57,054 bases of DNA from Spyradocola sp034113365 (GCA_034113365.1 JAXEXP010000083.1:1-57054), one strand, 5' to 3'; numbered from the stretch's first letter, positions 33,629 to 43,245 are shown. Translations and numbers: made by a program. Notes: generated from the sequence alone by a model not told the origin.

Positions 33629-33916
33629 TCAGGCTTTGTCCCGTGCGTTTTGTTCCGCCTTGTGCAGCGCCTGGCGCATCAGCGTCAGCTCCTTGCGCAT
33701 GGCGTTGACCTCGTCCTTGCTCTTGAGCAGCTCGTCGGCCAGGTTCAGCGCGGTCAGCGCCATCAGACGGTCCTCGGACAGGTAGCCCGAGTAGGAAAGC
33801 TCCGTCATGCGGCGGTCGACGTAGGACGCGACGCGCTGCATGTACTCCGGCGTCTCGGTCCCTACGACGGTGTAATCCCTGCCGTGTACGGTGACGACGG
33901 TCTTGTTTTTTTCCAT
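33629..33916 (-). CDS. zapA: Cell division protein ZapA
   Basis: A 95-residue ZapA protein, which bundles FtsZ filaments at the division ring. The N-terminal VTVHGRDYTVVGTETPEYMQRVASYVD is the conserved domain; the rest is a coiled coil (LADELLKSKDEVNAMRKEL). It lies 53 bases after pheT, the usual pheT-zapA order in Bacillota, and should be under the same T-box control unless it has its own promoter. Confidence 0.93.
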   Translation of the reverse strand: MEKNKTVVTVHGRDYTVVGTETPEYMQRVASYVDRRMTELSYSGYLSEDRLMALTALNLADELLKSKDEVNAMRKELTLMRQALHKAEQNARDKA

Positions 33917-33969
33917 GATGCTTCCCTCCCGTCAGGCGGCGTTCTTTGCACTATTATACCCGTTTTTGC

Positions 33970-36366
33970 TCAAGAACGCAACTGCGCGTTGAATTCCGTC
34001 GAAACGTTGGTGATGATCTTATCCGTGACGCGGGTGATCTCCTCCTCGCCCAGCGTGCGGTCGGCCGCGCGCAGCGTGATGGACACGGCGACGGACTTCT
34101 CGCCCTTTGCGATGGGCACACCGCGATAGATGTCAAACAGCTTGACCTCCTCGCACAGCGCGCCGGCGCTCTTTTCCATGGTGCGCATCACGTCGCCCAC
34201 GGGCACCTCTTCCTTCATCACGAACGCGAAGTCGCGCTGCACGGCGGGGAACTTGGGCATGCCCTTGGCGTCGCCCACGCTGGTCTGGCTCTCGTCGAGC
34301 ACGTTGAGGTTGAGCTCGGCGACGTAGGCGCGGCACTTGAACTTGAAGCTCTCGGCCACGTCGGGATGCACCTCGCCCAGCAGGCCCAGCAGCTGCTCGC
34401 CCGCGTACACCTCGGCGCTGCGGCCGGGATGCAGGTAGGGCGCGCCGGAGCGCTTCCAGGACACGTTCTTGACGCCGAAGCGGGTCAGCAGCGCCTCAAC
34501 CATGCCCTTGATGGTGTAGAAGGTGGCCTTCTCGCCGTACAGGCCGATGCACAGCGCGGGGCGCTCCTCGGGCAGCTCCTCCAGCGGCAGCGACTTGGGC
34601 AGGAACTGCTTGCCCAGCTCGTACAGCGCCGCGCCCGCGTTGCCGCGGTTGATGTTGGTGGACAGGGTATTGAGCATAGAGGGGATGAGCGTGGTGCGCA
34701 TCACGGAGTAGTCCTCGCCCAGCGGGTTGAGCAGCTTGGCGCTCAGGCGCAGCGGGTCGTCCTCGGGCAGGCGCAGCGCGTCGTACCACTTGGGGCTGAT
34801 GAACGAATAGGTGACGGCCTCGTACGCGCCCATGCCGCACAGCAGGGAGCGAATCTTGGCGTCGCGCAGCTGATGCGCGCTGTTGTGGCCGCCCATCGTC
34901 TCGCCCTTCATCAGCGTGGAGGGGATGTGGTCGTAGCCGTAGATGCGCAGCACCTCCTCGGCGATGTCCGCGCCCACCTTGATGTCCTGACGCCACACGG
35001 GGCTCTCGCAGATCAGCTTGTCGCCCTTGACGATGGTCTTGATGTCCAGCTGCTCGAGGATCTCGGCCATCTTGTCGGCGGGGACCTCGATGCCCATCAG
35101 GGTCTGGACGTATTTTACGTCGGCCTCGACCACGGGGGCGGGCTCCTCGTTGGGGTAGATGTCGATGATGCCGTCCACGACCTTGCCGGCGCCCAGTTCG
35201 TCCACCAGCGCGAGCGCGCGCTGCAGCGCCTTCTTGCACAGGCGCACGTTGACGCCGCGCTCGAAGTGGCCCTGCGCCTCGGTGCGCATGCCCAGGCTGC
35301 GGCCGCTCTGGCGGATGTTCGCGCCGTCAAAGCAGGCGGACTCGAACATGACGACCTGGGTGCTGTCGGTGATCTCGCTCTCCTCGCCGCCCATGATGCC
35401 GGCAAGGCCCGTCGCGCCCTCAGCGTCGGCGATGACCAGCATGTTGGAGGTGAGCTTGCGATCCTTGCTGTCCAGCGTCATCATCTCTTCGTTTTCCTGC
35501 GCACGGCGCACGATGATCTGGCGTCCGCGCACCGCGTCGAGGTTGAAGGCGTGCATGGGCTGGCCCATCTCGATCATCACGAAGTTGGTGATGTCCACGA
35601 TGTTGTTGATGGGGCGCACGCCCGCCTTGTGCAGCGCCTGACGCATCCACAGCGGGGAGGGCTCGATCTTGATGTCCTTGATGACCGCGGCGCAGTAGCG
35701 CTTGCACAGGTCGGGGTCGTCCACGCGGACGCGCACCTCGTCGTCGATGCTGCCGCCGTGGGTGGCGTACTCGTAATTGGGCTCCACGACGGGGTTGCCC
35801 GCGGCGACGGCGGCCTCGTGCGCAAGGCCGAGCACGCTCAGGCAGTCGGGGCGGTTGGCCAGGATGTCAAAGTCGATGACGGTATCGTCGAGGCCGAGCA
35901 CGGGCTTGATGTCCGCGCCGGGGGTGGGCTCGCCCTTGAGAATGAGCAGGCCGTGCTCGGTGTTGGAGGGGTAGACGTCCGCGGGGACGCCCAGCTCCTC
36001 GCCGGAGCACATCATGCCGTTGGAGGGCTCGCCGCGCAGCTTGCCCTTCTTGATGTGCACGCCGCCGGGCAGGTAGGAGTCGTGCAGCGCGACGGGGACA
36101 TAGTCGCCCACGGACATGTTGTCCGCGCCGGTGACGATCTGGATGGGAGCCTCCTGCCCCACGTCCACCTGGCAGATGGACAGGTGGTCGGAGTTGGGAT
36201 GGGGCACGATCTCGGTCAGGCGGCCCACGACCACGTTTTTGACCTCCGCGCCGCAGTCCTCATAGCCCTCGACCGCGGTGCCGCTCATGATCATGCGGCG
36301 GACGAACTCGTCCACGGGGATGTCGATCTTTACGTATTTTTTCAGCCAGGAAAGCGGTACCAGCAT
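33970..36366 (-). CDS. pheT: Phenylalanyl-tRNA synthetase beta subunit
   Basis: A 798-residue beta subunit of the (alpha-beta)2 enzyme that charges tRNA-Phe. Domains in order: N-terminal segment (MLVPLSWLKKYVKIDIPVDEF), EMAP-II-like tRNA-binding domain (residues 40-150), B3/B4 editing domain (about 200-400), B5 DNA-binding-like domain, and the C-terminal FDX-ACB anticodon-binding domain (FPAVQRDFAFVMKEEVPVGDV). The gene begins 3 bases after the pheS stop. Confidence 0.97.
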   Translation of the reverse strand: MLVPLSWLKKYVKIDIPVDEFVRRMIMSGTAVEGYEDCGAEVKNVVVGRLTEIVPHPNSDHLSICQVDVGQEAPIQIVTGADNMSVGDYVPVALHDSYLPGGVHIKKGKLRGEPSNGMMCSGEELGVPADVYPSNTEHGLLILKGEPTPGADIKPVLGLDDTVIDFDILANRPDCLSVLGLAHEAAVAAGNPVVEPNYEYATHGGSIDDEVRVRVDDPDLCKRYCAAVIKDIKIEPSPLWMRQALHKAGVRPINNIVDITNFVMIEMGQPMHAFNLDAVRGRQIIVRRAQENEEMMTLDSKDRKLTSNMLVIADAEGATGLAGIMGGEESEITDSTQVVMFESACFDGANIRQSGRSLGMRTEAQGHFERGVNVRLCKKALQRALALVDELGAGKVVDGIIDIYPNEEPAPVVEADVKYVQTLMGIEVPADKMAEILEQLDIKTIVKGDKLICESPVWRQDIKVGADIAEEVLRIYGYDHIPSTLMKGETMGGHNSAHQLRDAKIRSLLCGMGAYEAVTYSFISPKWYDALRLPEDDPLRLSAKLLNPLGEDYSVMRTTLIPSMLNTLSTNINRGNAGAALYELGKQFLPKSLPLEELPEERPALCIGLYGEKATFYTIKGMVEALLTRFGVKNVSWKRSGAPYLHPGRSAEVYAGEQLLGLLGEVHPDVAESFKFKCRAYVAELNLNVLDESQTSVGDAKGMPKFPAVQRDFAFVMKEEVPVGDVMRTMEKSAGALCEEVKLFDIYRGVPIAKGEKSVAVSITLRAADRTLGEEEITRVTDKIITNVSTEFNAQLRS

Positions 36367-36369
36367 TTC

Positions 36370-37404
36370 TTACACCCTCCCTTTTCCGAACTGCGACAGG
36401 AAACGCAGGTCATTTTCAAACAGCAGACGCATATCGGGCACGTTGTACTTCAAATTGGTGACGCGCTCGATGCCGATGCCGAACGCAAAGCCGGTGTACT
36501 TCTTAGAGTCGATTCCGCACATCTCCAGCACGTTGGGGTTGACCATGCCCGCGCCGAGGATCTCAATCCAGCCGGTGCCCTTGCAGATGCGGCAGCCCTT
36601 GCCCTTGCAGGCGGCGCAGGTGACGTCCACCTCGGCGGACGGCTCGGTGAAGGGGAAGAACGAGGGGCGGAAGCGGGTGGAGATGCCCTCGCCGTACATC
36701 TCGCGGGCGAAGGTATCCAGCGTGCCCTTCAGGTCGCCCATGGTGATGCCCTCGTCGATGACCAGGCCCTCGCACTGCGAGAACACGGGGCTGTGGGTGG
36801 CGTCCACCTCGTCGGCGCGGTAGACGCGGCCGGGGCAGATGATGCGGATGGGCGGCTTCTGCGAGAGCATGGTGCGCGCCTGCACGGGCGAGGTGTGGGT
36901 GCGCAGCAGTATGTTCTCGTTGAAGTAGAAGGTATCCTGCGCATCGCGCGCGGGGTGGTTCTTGGGCAGGTTGAGCAGCTCGAAGTTGTACTTGTCCAGC
37001 TCGACCTCGGGGCCTTCGGCCACGGAAAAGCCCATGCCGGTGAAGATGGAGATGATCTTCTCCAGCGTGGAGGACAGCGGGTGCTCGTTGCCCATGGGGA
37101 TCTCTTCGCCGGGGATGGAGATGTCCAGCGTCTCGGCGGCCAGGCGCTGCGCCTTTTCCTTTTCGGCAAGCTCTTGGCTCTTCTGCTCCAGCCAGCCCTC
37201 AATCTCGGCGCGCAGCGCGTTGACCTTCTGACCCACGACGGGTCTCTCCTCGGGGCTGAGCTTGCCCATGCCCTTGAGCAGCGCGGTCAGCTCGCCCTTG
37301 CGGCCCAGCACGGAGACGCGGATGTCCTCGATATGTGCGCTGCCTGCCGCTGCATCCAGCCTGGCCCGCACGGACTGCCGGATCTCATTCAGTTTTTCCT
37401 GCAT
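36370..37404 (-). CDS. pheS: Phenylalanyl-tRNA synthetase alpha subunit
   Basis: A 344-residue catalytic subunit. An N-terminal coiled coil binds tRNA; class II motifs follow, with HPARDAQDTFYF and RFRPSFFPFTEPSAEVDV. As in other Bacillota it carries a cysteine-rich insert (CAACKGKGCRICKGTGW) before the GAGMVNPNVL segment, and motif 3 GIGIERVTNLKY near the end. GGGAGG precedes the ATG. The gene sits behind a T-box leader and is followed at once by pheT. Confidence 0.97.
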   Translation of the reverse strand: MQEKLNEIRQSVRARLDAAAGSAHIEDIRVSVLGRKGELTALLKGMGKLSPEERPVVGQKVNALRAEIEGWLEQKSQELAEKEKAQRLAAETLDISIPGEEIPMGNEHPLSSTLEKIISIFTGMGFSVAEGPEVELDKYNFELLNLPKNHPARDAQDTFYFNENILLRTHTSPVQARTMLSQKPPIRIICPGRVYRADEVDATHSPVFSQCEGLVIDEGITMGDLKGTLDTFAREMYGEGISTRFRPSFFPFTEPSAEVDVTCAACKGKGCRICKGTGWIEILGAGMVNPNVLEMCGIDSKKYTGFAFGIGIERVTNLKYNVPDMRLLFENDLRFLSQFGKGRV

Positions 37405-37451
37405 GATGGTTCCTCCCTTTCACAAAATGGTGTGCTCCTGGGTCCTGTCTA

Positions 37452-37699
37452 CAAAAGAAAAGGCTCCGCGTCCGATATTGGGACGCAGAGCCATAGCCCT
37501 TCGTGGTACCACCCAAGTTCGCCGCCGCGTCCATCAACGCGCGGCCTCTTGCACGCTGTACCGGGCGCACCCGCGCGGCTCCGAGGTGAACTTCGGCCCG
37601 CTTTTCCGTCCCGATCCGCTTTCAGCCGATGGCGGACCTCTCTTTGGAGACATTACAAAAGCGGCTTACTGAAAAACTCATCACTGCCGACTAACCTAG
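37452..37699 (-). promoter_or_regulatory. T-box riboswitch (tRNA-Phe) of pheST-zapA
   Basis: Read on the minus strand. The leader opens with AGTGATGAG and AGTAAG in the stem I region, then has a candidate specifier codon TTC (37590-37588, Phe) in GAAGTTCACC. The T-box sequence GGGTGGTACCACG (37514-37502) contains TGGT, matching an ACCA tRNA 3' end. The terminator follows: stem arms 37492-37481 and 37473-37462, then TTTTCTTTT. Uncharged tRNA-Phe should prevent termination and raise pheST expression. Confidence 0.93.
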
Positions 37700-37728
37700 T
37701 TTATACCACAATCCCGCAAAAAAGTCAA
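37700..37728 (-). promoter_or_regulatory. Promoter of the T-box-pheST-zapA operon
   Basis: On the minus strand, TTGACT (37728-37723) and TATAAA (37705-37700), 17 bases apart, directly before the T-box leader. Confidence 0.85.
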
Positions 37729-37739
37729 CCAAAGCGCGG

Positions 37740-38972
37740 TTATTTAACGCTTTCGCATTCATAAATGCGCCGCACGGCGGCGCGATTGCGGAACACCGTC
37801 AGCCAGCAGACGGCGAGCGTGCCCCCGGCGCACAGCGCCATGCACGCGGGATAGGGCAGCACCTCGCCAAGGGCCCCGGCCAGCAGGCTGAGCACGCTGG
37901 TGGCGGCCAGCGTCATCATCTCCTGCAGCGAGGAGATGCGGGCGCGCATTTCGTCGGGGAGGTATTTCTGCACGGCGGCCTGCCGCAGCGTGGCGCTGCC
38001 CACGCCCAGGAACCCGCACGCGGCGCGGTTGACCAGCATCAGCGGATAGGGCAGCAGCAGCAGGATCATGTCCATCAGCTCATAGGCGTTGTAGACGAAG
38101 AACGCAAAGCCGAACTTTTTCTTGGGCGGGATGGTGACGCGGTAGAGCACGGCGCTGCCCAGCGTGCGGCCGACGAACTCGGCGGCGGTGAACAGCGAGT
38201 ACATGGCGGTGGTCAGCCCCGGCGCGGTCTGGAAAAACGCGACGAGCAGCGGTCCGTAGCCGCCTGCGACGCCGTTTGTGACCGCCATGTAGGTGTACAG
38301 CGCGCGCAGGCCCTTTTCCTTTTTGAAGTAGGCGGCGGCGTCGCACACGTCGCGCCACCACAGGCGGACGGAGAAGCGCTCGCCCTCCATGCGGCTGGAT
38401 TCCTGCATGCGGATGCCGCTCTCGGTCAGGGCGGCCAGCAGCGACAGGCCGCTTTGCAGCAGCAGCAGGTTGCCCACGCCGAAGCGGTCGTAGAGCAGGG
38501 CGGCCACGGGCATCATCACCACGTTGAGCAGCGGATAGACCATTGCGGAGACGGCGTAGCCCTTCTCCTCCATGCCCGCGGGGATGAGCTTGGGGTAGAT
38601 GCTGTCGTAGGCCAGGGAATCGAAGGCGCCGATGCAGGAGAGCAGCAGCGAAAAGGCCAGGTAGCCGACGTAGGAAAAGCCGCTGAACTTCAGGTACAGC
38701 CCGGCCAGCAGGTACAGCAGCGCGGCGGCGGCGTCCCCGCCCACGAGGAAGGGCTTGCGCGGCAGGCGGTCCATCCACGGCGCGACGAACAGCGGCAGCA
38801 CGAAGCCCGGGATCACGCGCATGGACAGGATGAGCGCGGAGGCAAGCGTGCTGCCCGTCTCGTCGAACACCAGGAAGGACAGCGCAAAACCGCTGGCAAT
38901 GCTCCCCGCGGCGCCCAGCACGGTGGCGACGGTCAGCAGCGTAAAGTTTTTCGTCCAGAGCGTTGGCTTCAT
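37740..38972 (-). CDS. Major facilitator superfamily transporter
   Basis: A 410-residue membrane protein with about twelve helices. The loop 2-3 motif is WMDRLPRKPFLVGGD, close to the MFS GxxxDRxGRR type, and a polar central loop lies near residue 205. It is most like drug- or multi-substrate efflux MFS proteins. GTGAGGTG precedes the ATG. The HTH-TPR regulator gene lies 100 bases upstream on the same strand; an AACCCGG/CCGGGTT stem (39022-39064) lies between. The substrate is unknown. Confidence 0.85.
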   Translation of the reverse strand: MKPTLWTKNFTLLTVATVLGAAGSIASGFALSFLVFDETGSTLASALILSMRVIPGFVLPLFVAPWMDRLPRKPFLVGGDAAAALLYLLAGLYLKFSGFSYVGYLAFSLLLSCIGAFDSLAYDSIYPKLIPAGMEEKGYAVSAMVYPLLNVVMMPVAALLYDRFGVGNLLLLQSGLSLLAALTESGIRMQESSRMEGERFSVRLWWRDVCDAAAYFKKEKGLRALYTYMAVTNGVAGGYGPLLVAFFQTAPGLTTAMYSLFTAAEFVGRTLGSAVLYRVTIPPKKKFGFAFFVYNAYELMDMILLLLPYPLMLVNRAACGFLGVGSATLRQAAVQKYLPDEMRARISSLQEMMTLAATSVLSLLAGALGEVLPYPACMALCAGGTLAVCWLTVFRNRAAVRRIYECESVK

Positions 38973-39072
38973 GTGTTTTCACCTCACGGAGAACAGCATA
39001 GCACATCCGTAAGGTGAATAAAACCCGGTTATTTGGGGAAAACAGTCCGCAAAACAGCCGGGTTAACAGCGC

Positions 39073-40209
39073 TTATTTTGTATTTACAGGAAAATCCTTC
39101 AGCAGCTCGCAGGCCTGCTTGTACTGGCGGCTGCTCTCCAGCCATTCCAGCACCCAGGGCAGGTGGAAGGCGGCAAAGCCCGCGGGGCGCTCGGCACGGC
39201 AGCGGGTGAAGCAGGCCATCAGCGCGTCGCCGTAGGCGGGGTCGTGCAGGGGATCGGGGGATTGTAGGCGCAGGCGCACCACGCGCGCCATCAGGCGGGT
39301 GAGGTCGTTTGGGGCCGCACCGTCTTGGTCGAGCCTGCGCTCCATTTCATCCAGCGTGCGCAGCGCTTCGTCGGGGCGGTGCAGCTTTTCCAGGCAGATG
39401 GCCAGCTTGTGCAGCGCCAGCGCATCGGGGTCGGGCAGGGCGGAGAGCAGGTCGTAGGCCTCCTGCGCGCGCCCGGCCTCCAGCAGCGTGGCGCCGGTGT
39501 TGTAGCGCAGGCTGTACAGATCCTGCGTGCGGCCCAGCGCGCGGGCGAGGCGCTCGGCCACCGCGTAGTGCGCGCGCATGCCCGCAACGTCGCCGCGGTT
39601 GCTGCAGCAGTTGCCCATAAACAGGCGGCAGTCCAGCATCAGCGCAGGGCGGCCCTCCTCCGCGGCGAGGCGGTAGGCGGTGTGCAGCGCCTCCATGGCG
39701 GCGGTGTTGTCGCCCCTTTCGTAGGCGAGTATGCCGCGGCTGCGGTGCAGCAGCGCGCAGGGGTACAGGCGGCAGGCCTCCTCGCAGCGGTCCTGCAGGT
39801 TGCGCTGCAGGGCGAGCTGGATGTGGCTGAGGCAGGGCTCCAGCGCCTCGTCCAGCGGGGCGTAGGGCGGGGCTGCGTAGGCGCGCAGCAGCAGCGCCCA
39901 CGGCTCGAGCTCGCTGCCGCGCAGGTCGGGCAGGCCGTCGGTCGCCTCGCGCACGTCGTCCCAGCGGCCGTCAAACAGCGCCTCCATGCTCTGGCGGATG
40001 CGCTGCTCCGCGTCGCGGCGCTGGGCTTCGTCGGGGACGGGGAGGTTCAGCCGGGCATAAAGCGCGTCCAGCACCTCGCGCGAGGGCGCGGCCTGCCCCT
40101 GCTCGATCTTGCTCAGGTAGCTGACCGCGCAGATGCCCTTGCACAGCCCCTGCTGGCTCCAGCCGCGCGCAAGGCGCTCCCGGCGGATCACAAAGCCGCA
40201 GTAATCCAT
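39073..40209 (-). CDS. HTH (XRE)-TPR transcriptional regulator
   Basis: A 378-residue protein with an N-terminal XRE helix-turn-helix (residues 3-60: GFVIRRERLARGWSQQGLCKG and VSYLSKIEQGQAAPSREVLDAL) and a long helical repeat region of TPR type (RSRGILAYERGDNTAAMEAL, RYNTGATLLEAGRAQEAYDLL). This is the layout of RRNPP-type peptide-sensing regulators. GGAGGG precedes the ATG at 40209; the longer frame from 40281 lacks a good site. It may control the MFS gene downstream. No clear signal-peptide gene was found nearby. Confidence 0.78.
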   Translation of the reverse strand: MDYCGFVIRRERLARGWSQQGLCKGICAVSYLSKIEQGQAAPSREVLDALYARLNLPVPDEAQRRDAEQRIRQSMEALFDGRWDDVREATDGLPDLRGSELEPWALLLRAYAAPPYAPLDEALEPCLSHIQLALQRNLQDRCEEACRLYPCALLHRSRGILAYERGDNTAAMEALHTAYRLAAEEGRPALMLDCRLFMGNCCSNRGDVAGMRAHYAVAERLARALGRTQDLYSLRYNTGATLLEAGRAQEAYDLLSALPDPDALALHKLAICLEKLHRPDEALRTLDEMERRLDQDGAAPNDLTRLMARVVRLRLQSPDPLHDPAYGDALMACFTRCRAERPAGFAAFHLPWVLEWLESSRQYKQACELLKDFPVNTK

Positions 40210-40411
40210 AATAAATGACCCTCCGCGTTCCGAATAAGGAAAAGATACTTTCACACGATTGGTTGCGCCGCTTCGCGTCACGGCTTACCTCCGCTCGAAT
40301 CCCATGCTCAGCCCTTCTGGTCCTGCAAAAGGGACAAATGCCAGAGCGCACGATTTTGCTCAAAGCGAGGGTCTTTCAGCGGAAAGCCTTCTTGGAGAGA
40401 GCGGGCTGCGC

Positions 40412-41776
40412 TCAGTCCTCCGCGACCTGCGCAAGGTACGCGGCGAAGTCCTCCGTCAGGCCGAGGTCCCACAGCAACGAGCAGGAGAGATATTTATCGC
40501 GGATGTCGCGCGAGCCGAGGAAGGCGTCCACGGTGTCCTGGATGCTCACGCCGATGTCGCCGGGGGTGAGGGGCATGCCGGTCGACGCCATCAGGCTGCG
40601 CAGCGCGTCCAGCGGGGGCAGCTCCTCGTCGATGATGCGCAGGATGTCGTCCCAGTGCGCCAGTATGTTGTCCAGGCGGGCGGCGTGGCGCGCGGGGTCG
40701 TTTTTGCGGGTCTGGGCCTCGATTTTGAGGATCTCATCGGCGGTCTTACCGAAGATGCGGCGCACTTGGGCCTCCCACGCGGCGGGATCGAAGGACGCCA
40801 TGTGCTGCCGGGCGCGGGCGGGGTCGGGGGTGACGGTGCGGATCTTCTCGTAGAGCTTGAGGGTGAGCAGCGTGCCCACGCCCACCTGGATGCCGTGCAG
40901 GTCGTACCGGCTGCCGCGCTCGAGCGCCATCATCTCCCACATGTGGGAGAAGTAGTGCTCCAGGCCCGAGGCGGGGCGGGAGATGCCGGCATAGGCCATG
41001 GCGATGCCCGCGATGACCAGTCCCTCGGCGATGGCGCCCACGGCGTCCGGGTCGCGGCTAGGGATGCCGGGGGCGGCGTCAGCCACGCGGCGGACGGCGG
41101 CGCGCATCAGCGCGGCGATGTTTTCGCAATAGAATTCGCCGGTGACGAGGTTGGAGATGCGCCACTCGCACAGCGCGACGTACTTGGCGGCCATGTCGCC
41201 CAGACCCGCCCAGAGCATGCGCATGGGCGCCTGGGCGAGCACGTCGGTATCCAGCAGGATGCCCGCGGGGGCGTGGTTGTAGAGAGAGACCTTGACGTGG
41301 TCCACCTCCATGGAGGAGGAATTGGAGGCATAGCCGTCCATGGAGGGCGCGGTGCCCACCACGGCGCTGCGCGTGCCGATGGCGTGCGCCATGACCTTTC
41401 CAATGTCGTTGAGCACGCCGGAGCCCACCGCCAGGATCAGGTCGCAGCGGGGATCGTAGTGCATCACGGCGCTGCCCACCTCCCACTCGGCGGGCGAGAT
41501 GCGTTCCTCGCCGGGGAGGATGTAGAGGGTATAGGCGATGCCGGCTCGGTCCAGCAGGGCGCAGACGCGCTCGCCGGCGGCGGCGTAGGTATTGCGGTCG
41601 CAGAGCACGAAGGGGCGCTTGCTGCCCAGCGCGGACAGCATGTCGGGCACGGAAGTCAGCGCGCCCCGGCCGATCCTGAGGTACTGCAGCGCGCAGACGT
41701 GGTGGTGGCCGCAGGCGCAGTCATAGCCCTCGGGGCGCGTCAGCTGCTGGAGGGTGAGCTCGTCGAAATTCTGCAT
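40412..41776 (-). CDS. sn-Glycerol-1-phosphate dehydrogenase-like protein (AraM family)
   Basis: A 454-residue iron-alcohol-dehydrogenase-fold enzyme. NAD binding: LILAVGSGVLNDIGKV near residues 113-128. Metal site: Asp in APSMDGYASNSSS, His in GLEHYFSHMWE, and His in RYDLHGIQVGVG. The pattern fits bacterial AraM (EgsA), which makes glycerol-1-phosphate from dihydroxyacetone phosphate, although other polyol or keto-sugar substrates are possible. It follows the MATE gene by 21 bases. Confidence 0.82.
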   Translation of the reverse strand: MQNFDELTLQQLTRPEGYDCACGHHHVCALQYLRIGRGALTSVPDMLSALGSKRPFVLCDRNTYAAAGERVCALLDRAGIAYTLYILPGEERISPAEWEVGSAVMHYDPRCDLILAVGSGVLNDIGKVMAHAIGTRSAVVGTAPSMDGYASNSSSMEVDHVKVSLYNHAPAGILLDTDVLAQAPMRMLWAGLGDMAAKYVALCEWRISNLVTGEFYCENIAALMRAAVRRVADAAPGIPSRDPDAVGAIAEGLVIAGIAMAYAGISRPASGLEHYFSHMWEMMALERGSRYDLHGIQVGVGTLLTLKLYEKIRTVTPDPARARQHMASFDPAAWEAQVRRIFGKTADEILKIEAQTRKNDPARHAARLDNILAHWDDILRIIDEELPPLDALRSLMASTGMPLTPGDIGVSIQDTVDAFLGSRDIRDKYLSCSLLWDLGLTEDFAAYLAQVAED

Positions 41777-41797
41777 GGAGGCCGCCTTTCTGCCGCA

Positions 41798-43210
41798 TTA
41801 CACGGCGATCTTGGTCCATTTGCCGGTGCTGAAGCGGTAGAGCGTAAAGCCCAGCCGCGTGTACTGGTCGATGATGATGCCGATCCACGCGCCCAGCAGG
41901 CCCAGCCCCAGCGGATAGCACAGCAGGTAGGACAGCACGGGGCGCACGAACATGATGCTGATGAAGGACACCATCGCGACGAACTTGGTATCGCCCGCGC
42001 CGCGCAGGCAGCCCGAGAACACCACCTGCGAGGTCTGCGCAAAGGTGACGACGGCGGTGATGTAGAGCAGCGGCACGCCAGCCTGGATGATGTGGGCCTC
42101 CTGCGTGAAAAGCCGCATGATGGGCACGGCGCAGGTGACAAAGACCACGCACAGCACCGAGGAGATGCACATGGCCAGCCGGTTGCCCACCTTGCCGTAG
42201 ATGATGGACAGGTCGGGGCGTTTGGCGCCCAGCTCCTGGCCCACGAGCGACGCGCAGGCGACCTGCAGGCCGTCGCCGAAGGTGAAGGACATGCTCATGG
42301 CGTTCATCGCGATCTGGTGGGTGGCAAAGGCGTCGGTGCCCAGACCCGCGATGATCTTGGCGTAGGTGAAAAAGCCGATGCGCATGAACACCTGCTCCAC
42401 CAGCGCAGAGGCGGTGATGGAAAACATGCTCCCCAGCGAGAATTTGTCCATCAGCCAGCGGCAGCGCATGCGCAGCGTCAGAAAGCCGTCGCGATAGAGC
42501 AGAGACGCAATGGCGATGGTGAGCGACACCATGGAGCCGATGACCGTGGCCAGCGCCGCGCCCGCGATGCCCAGCTTGGGAAAGCCCAGGTTGCCGCCGA
42601 TGAGCAGGTAGTTGAAGATCATGTTCACAAAATTGGCCGCGAGGTTGGTCACCATGGAGATCTTGGTGTTGCCCGCGCCGCGCTGGGCCGCGTTGATGGT
42701 CATGGACAGGCCGTTGAATATGGTGCCCAGCATGATGATGCGGAAATAGGTGGTGGCCATGTCGAGGATGTCGTCGCCCGCGCCGGCAAAGCGCATCATG
42801 GGCCGCGCAAACGAGAAGCCCGCAAAGCCGAACAGCAGCGAGATCACCGCGGAGAGCAGCATGGAAAAGCGCAGGCACTGGTTGGCGTCCATGCGCTGCA
42901 GGGCGCCCTTGCGCCGCGCGACGATGGCGGTGACGGACACGTTCAGGCTCATGATGATGGCCAGCACGATCATCTTGGGCTGGTTGGTCAGGCCGACCGC
43001 GGCGATGGCGCCCGCGCCCAGCGTCGAGACCATGATGGTATCGATCACGCCGACAAGGCCGACGAGCACCGCCTCCAGCGTGGAGGGCCAGGCGATGCGG
43101 AAGGCCGTGGTGTAGATCTCTTTTGTGGACGGGATGGGCCCGCAGACCAGCTCCGGCTTGACCATGCAGCGCGGAATGAAGAAGTTGCGCAATCGGCTGG
43201 GCAATGACAT
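41798..43210 (-). CDS. MATE-family efflux transporter
   Basis: A 470-residue transporter of the multidrug and toxin extrusion (MatE/NorM) family, with twelve helices in two related halves. Typical segments are AWPSTLEAVLVGLVGVIDTIMV at the first helix and QVACASLVGQELGAKRPDLS in the second half. It should use an ion gradient to export cations or drugs. The G1PDH-like gene follows closely. A promoter lies 36 bases upstream. Confidence 0.9.
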   Translation of the reverse strand: MSLPSRLRNFFIPRCMVKPELVCGPIPSTKEIYTTAFRIAWPSTLEAVLVGLVGVIDTIMVSTLGAGAIAAVGLTNQPKMIVLAIIMSLNVSVTAIVARRKGALQRMDANQCLRFSMLLSAVISLLFGFAGFSFARPMMRFAGAGDDILDMATTYFRIIMLGTIFNGLSMTINAAQRGAGNTKISMVTNLAANFVNMIFNYLLIGGNLGFPKLGIAGAALATVIGSMVSLTIAIASLLYRDGFLTLRMRCRWLMDKFSLGSMFSITASALVEQVFMRIGFFTYAKIIAGLGTDAFATHQIAMNAMSMSFTFGDGLQVACASLVGQELGAKRPDLSIIYGKVGNRLAMCISSVLCVVFVTCAVPIMRLFTQEAHIIQAGVPLLYITAVVTFAQTSQVVFSGCLRGAGDTKFVAMVSFISIMFVRPVLSYLLCYPLGLGLLGAWIGIIIDQYTRLGFTLYRFSTGKWTKIAV

Positions 43211-43245
43211 GATGTGGTCAACCCCCTGTTTTTCGTCTTTTTTTC

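Noticed and set aside
33946..37764. Open frame of about 1272 codons on the plus strand
   Set aside because: Antisense to zapA, pheT, pheS and the T-box; no domain and biased composition, while the minus-strand genes are certain.
40210..40411. Possible small gene or RNA upstream of the HTH-TPR regulator
   Set aside because: The stretch has a GGAGGTAA-like string and partial hairpins, but no frame with good start, length and codon use; it was not called.
40259..43207. Open frame of about 982 codons on the plus strand
   Set aside because: Antisense to the MATE and glycerol-1-phosphate dehydrogenase-like genes; His/Gly/Asp-rich shadow sequence.
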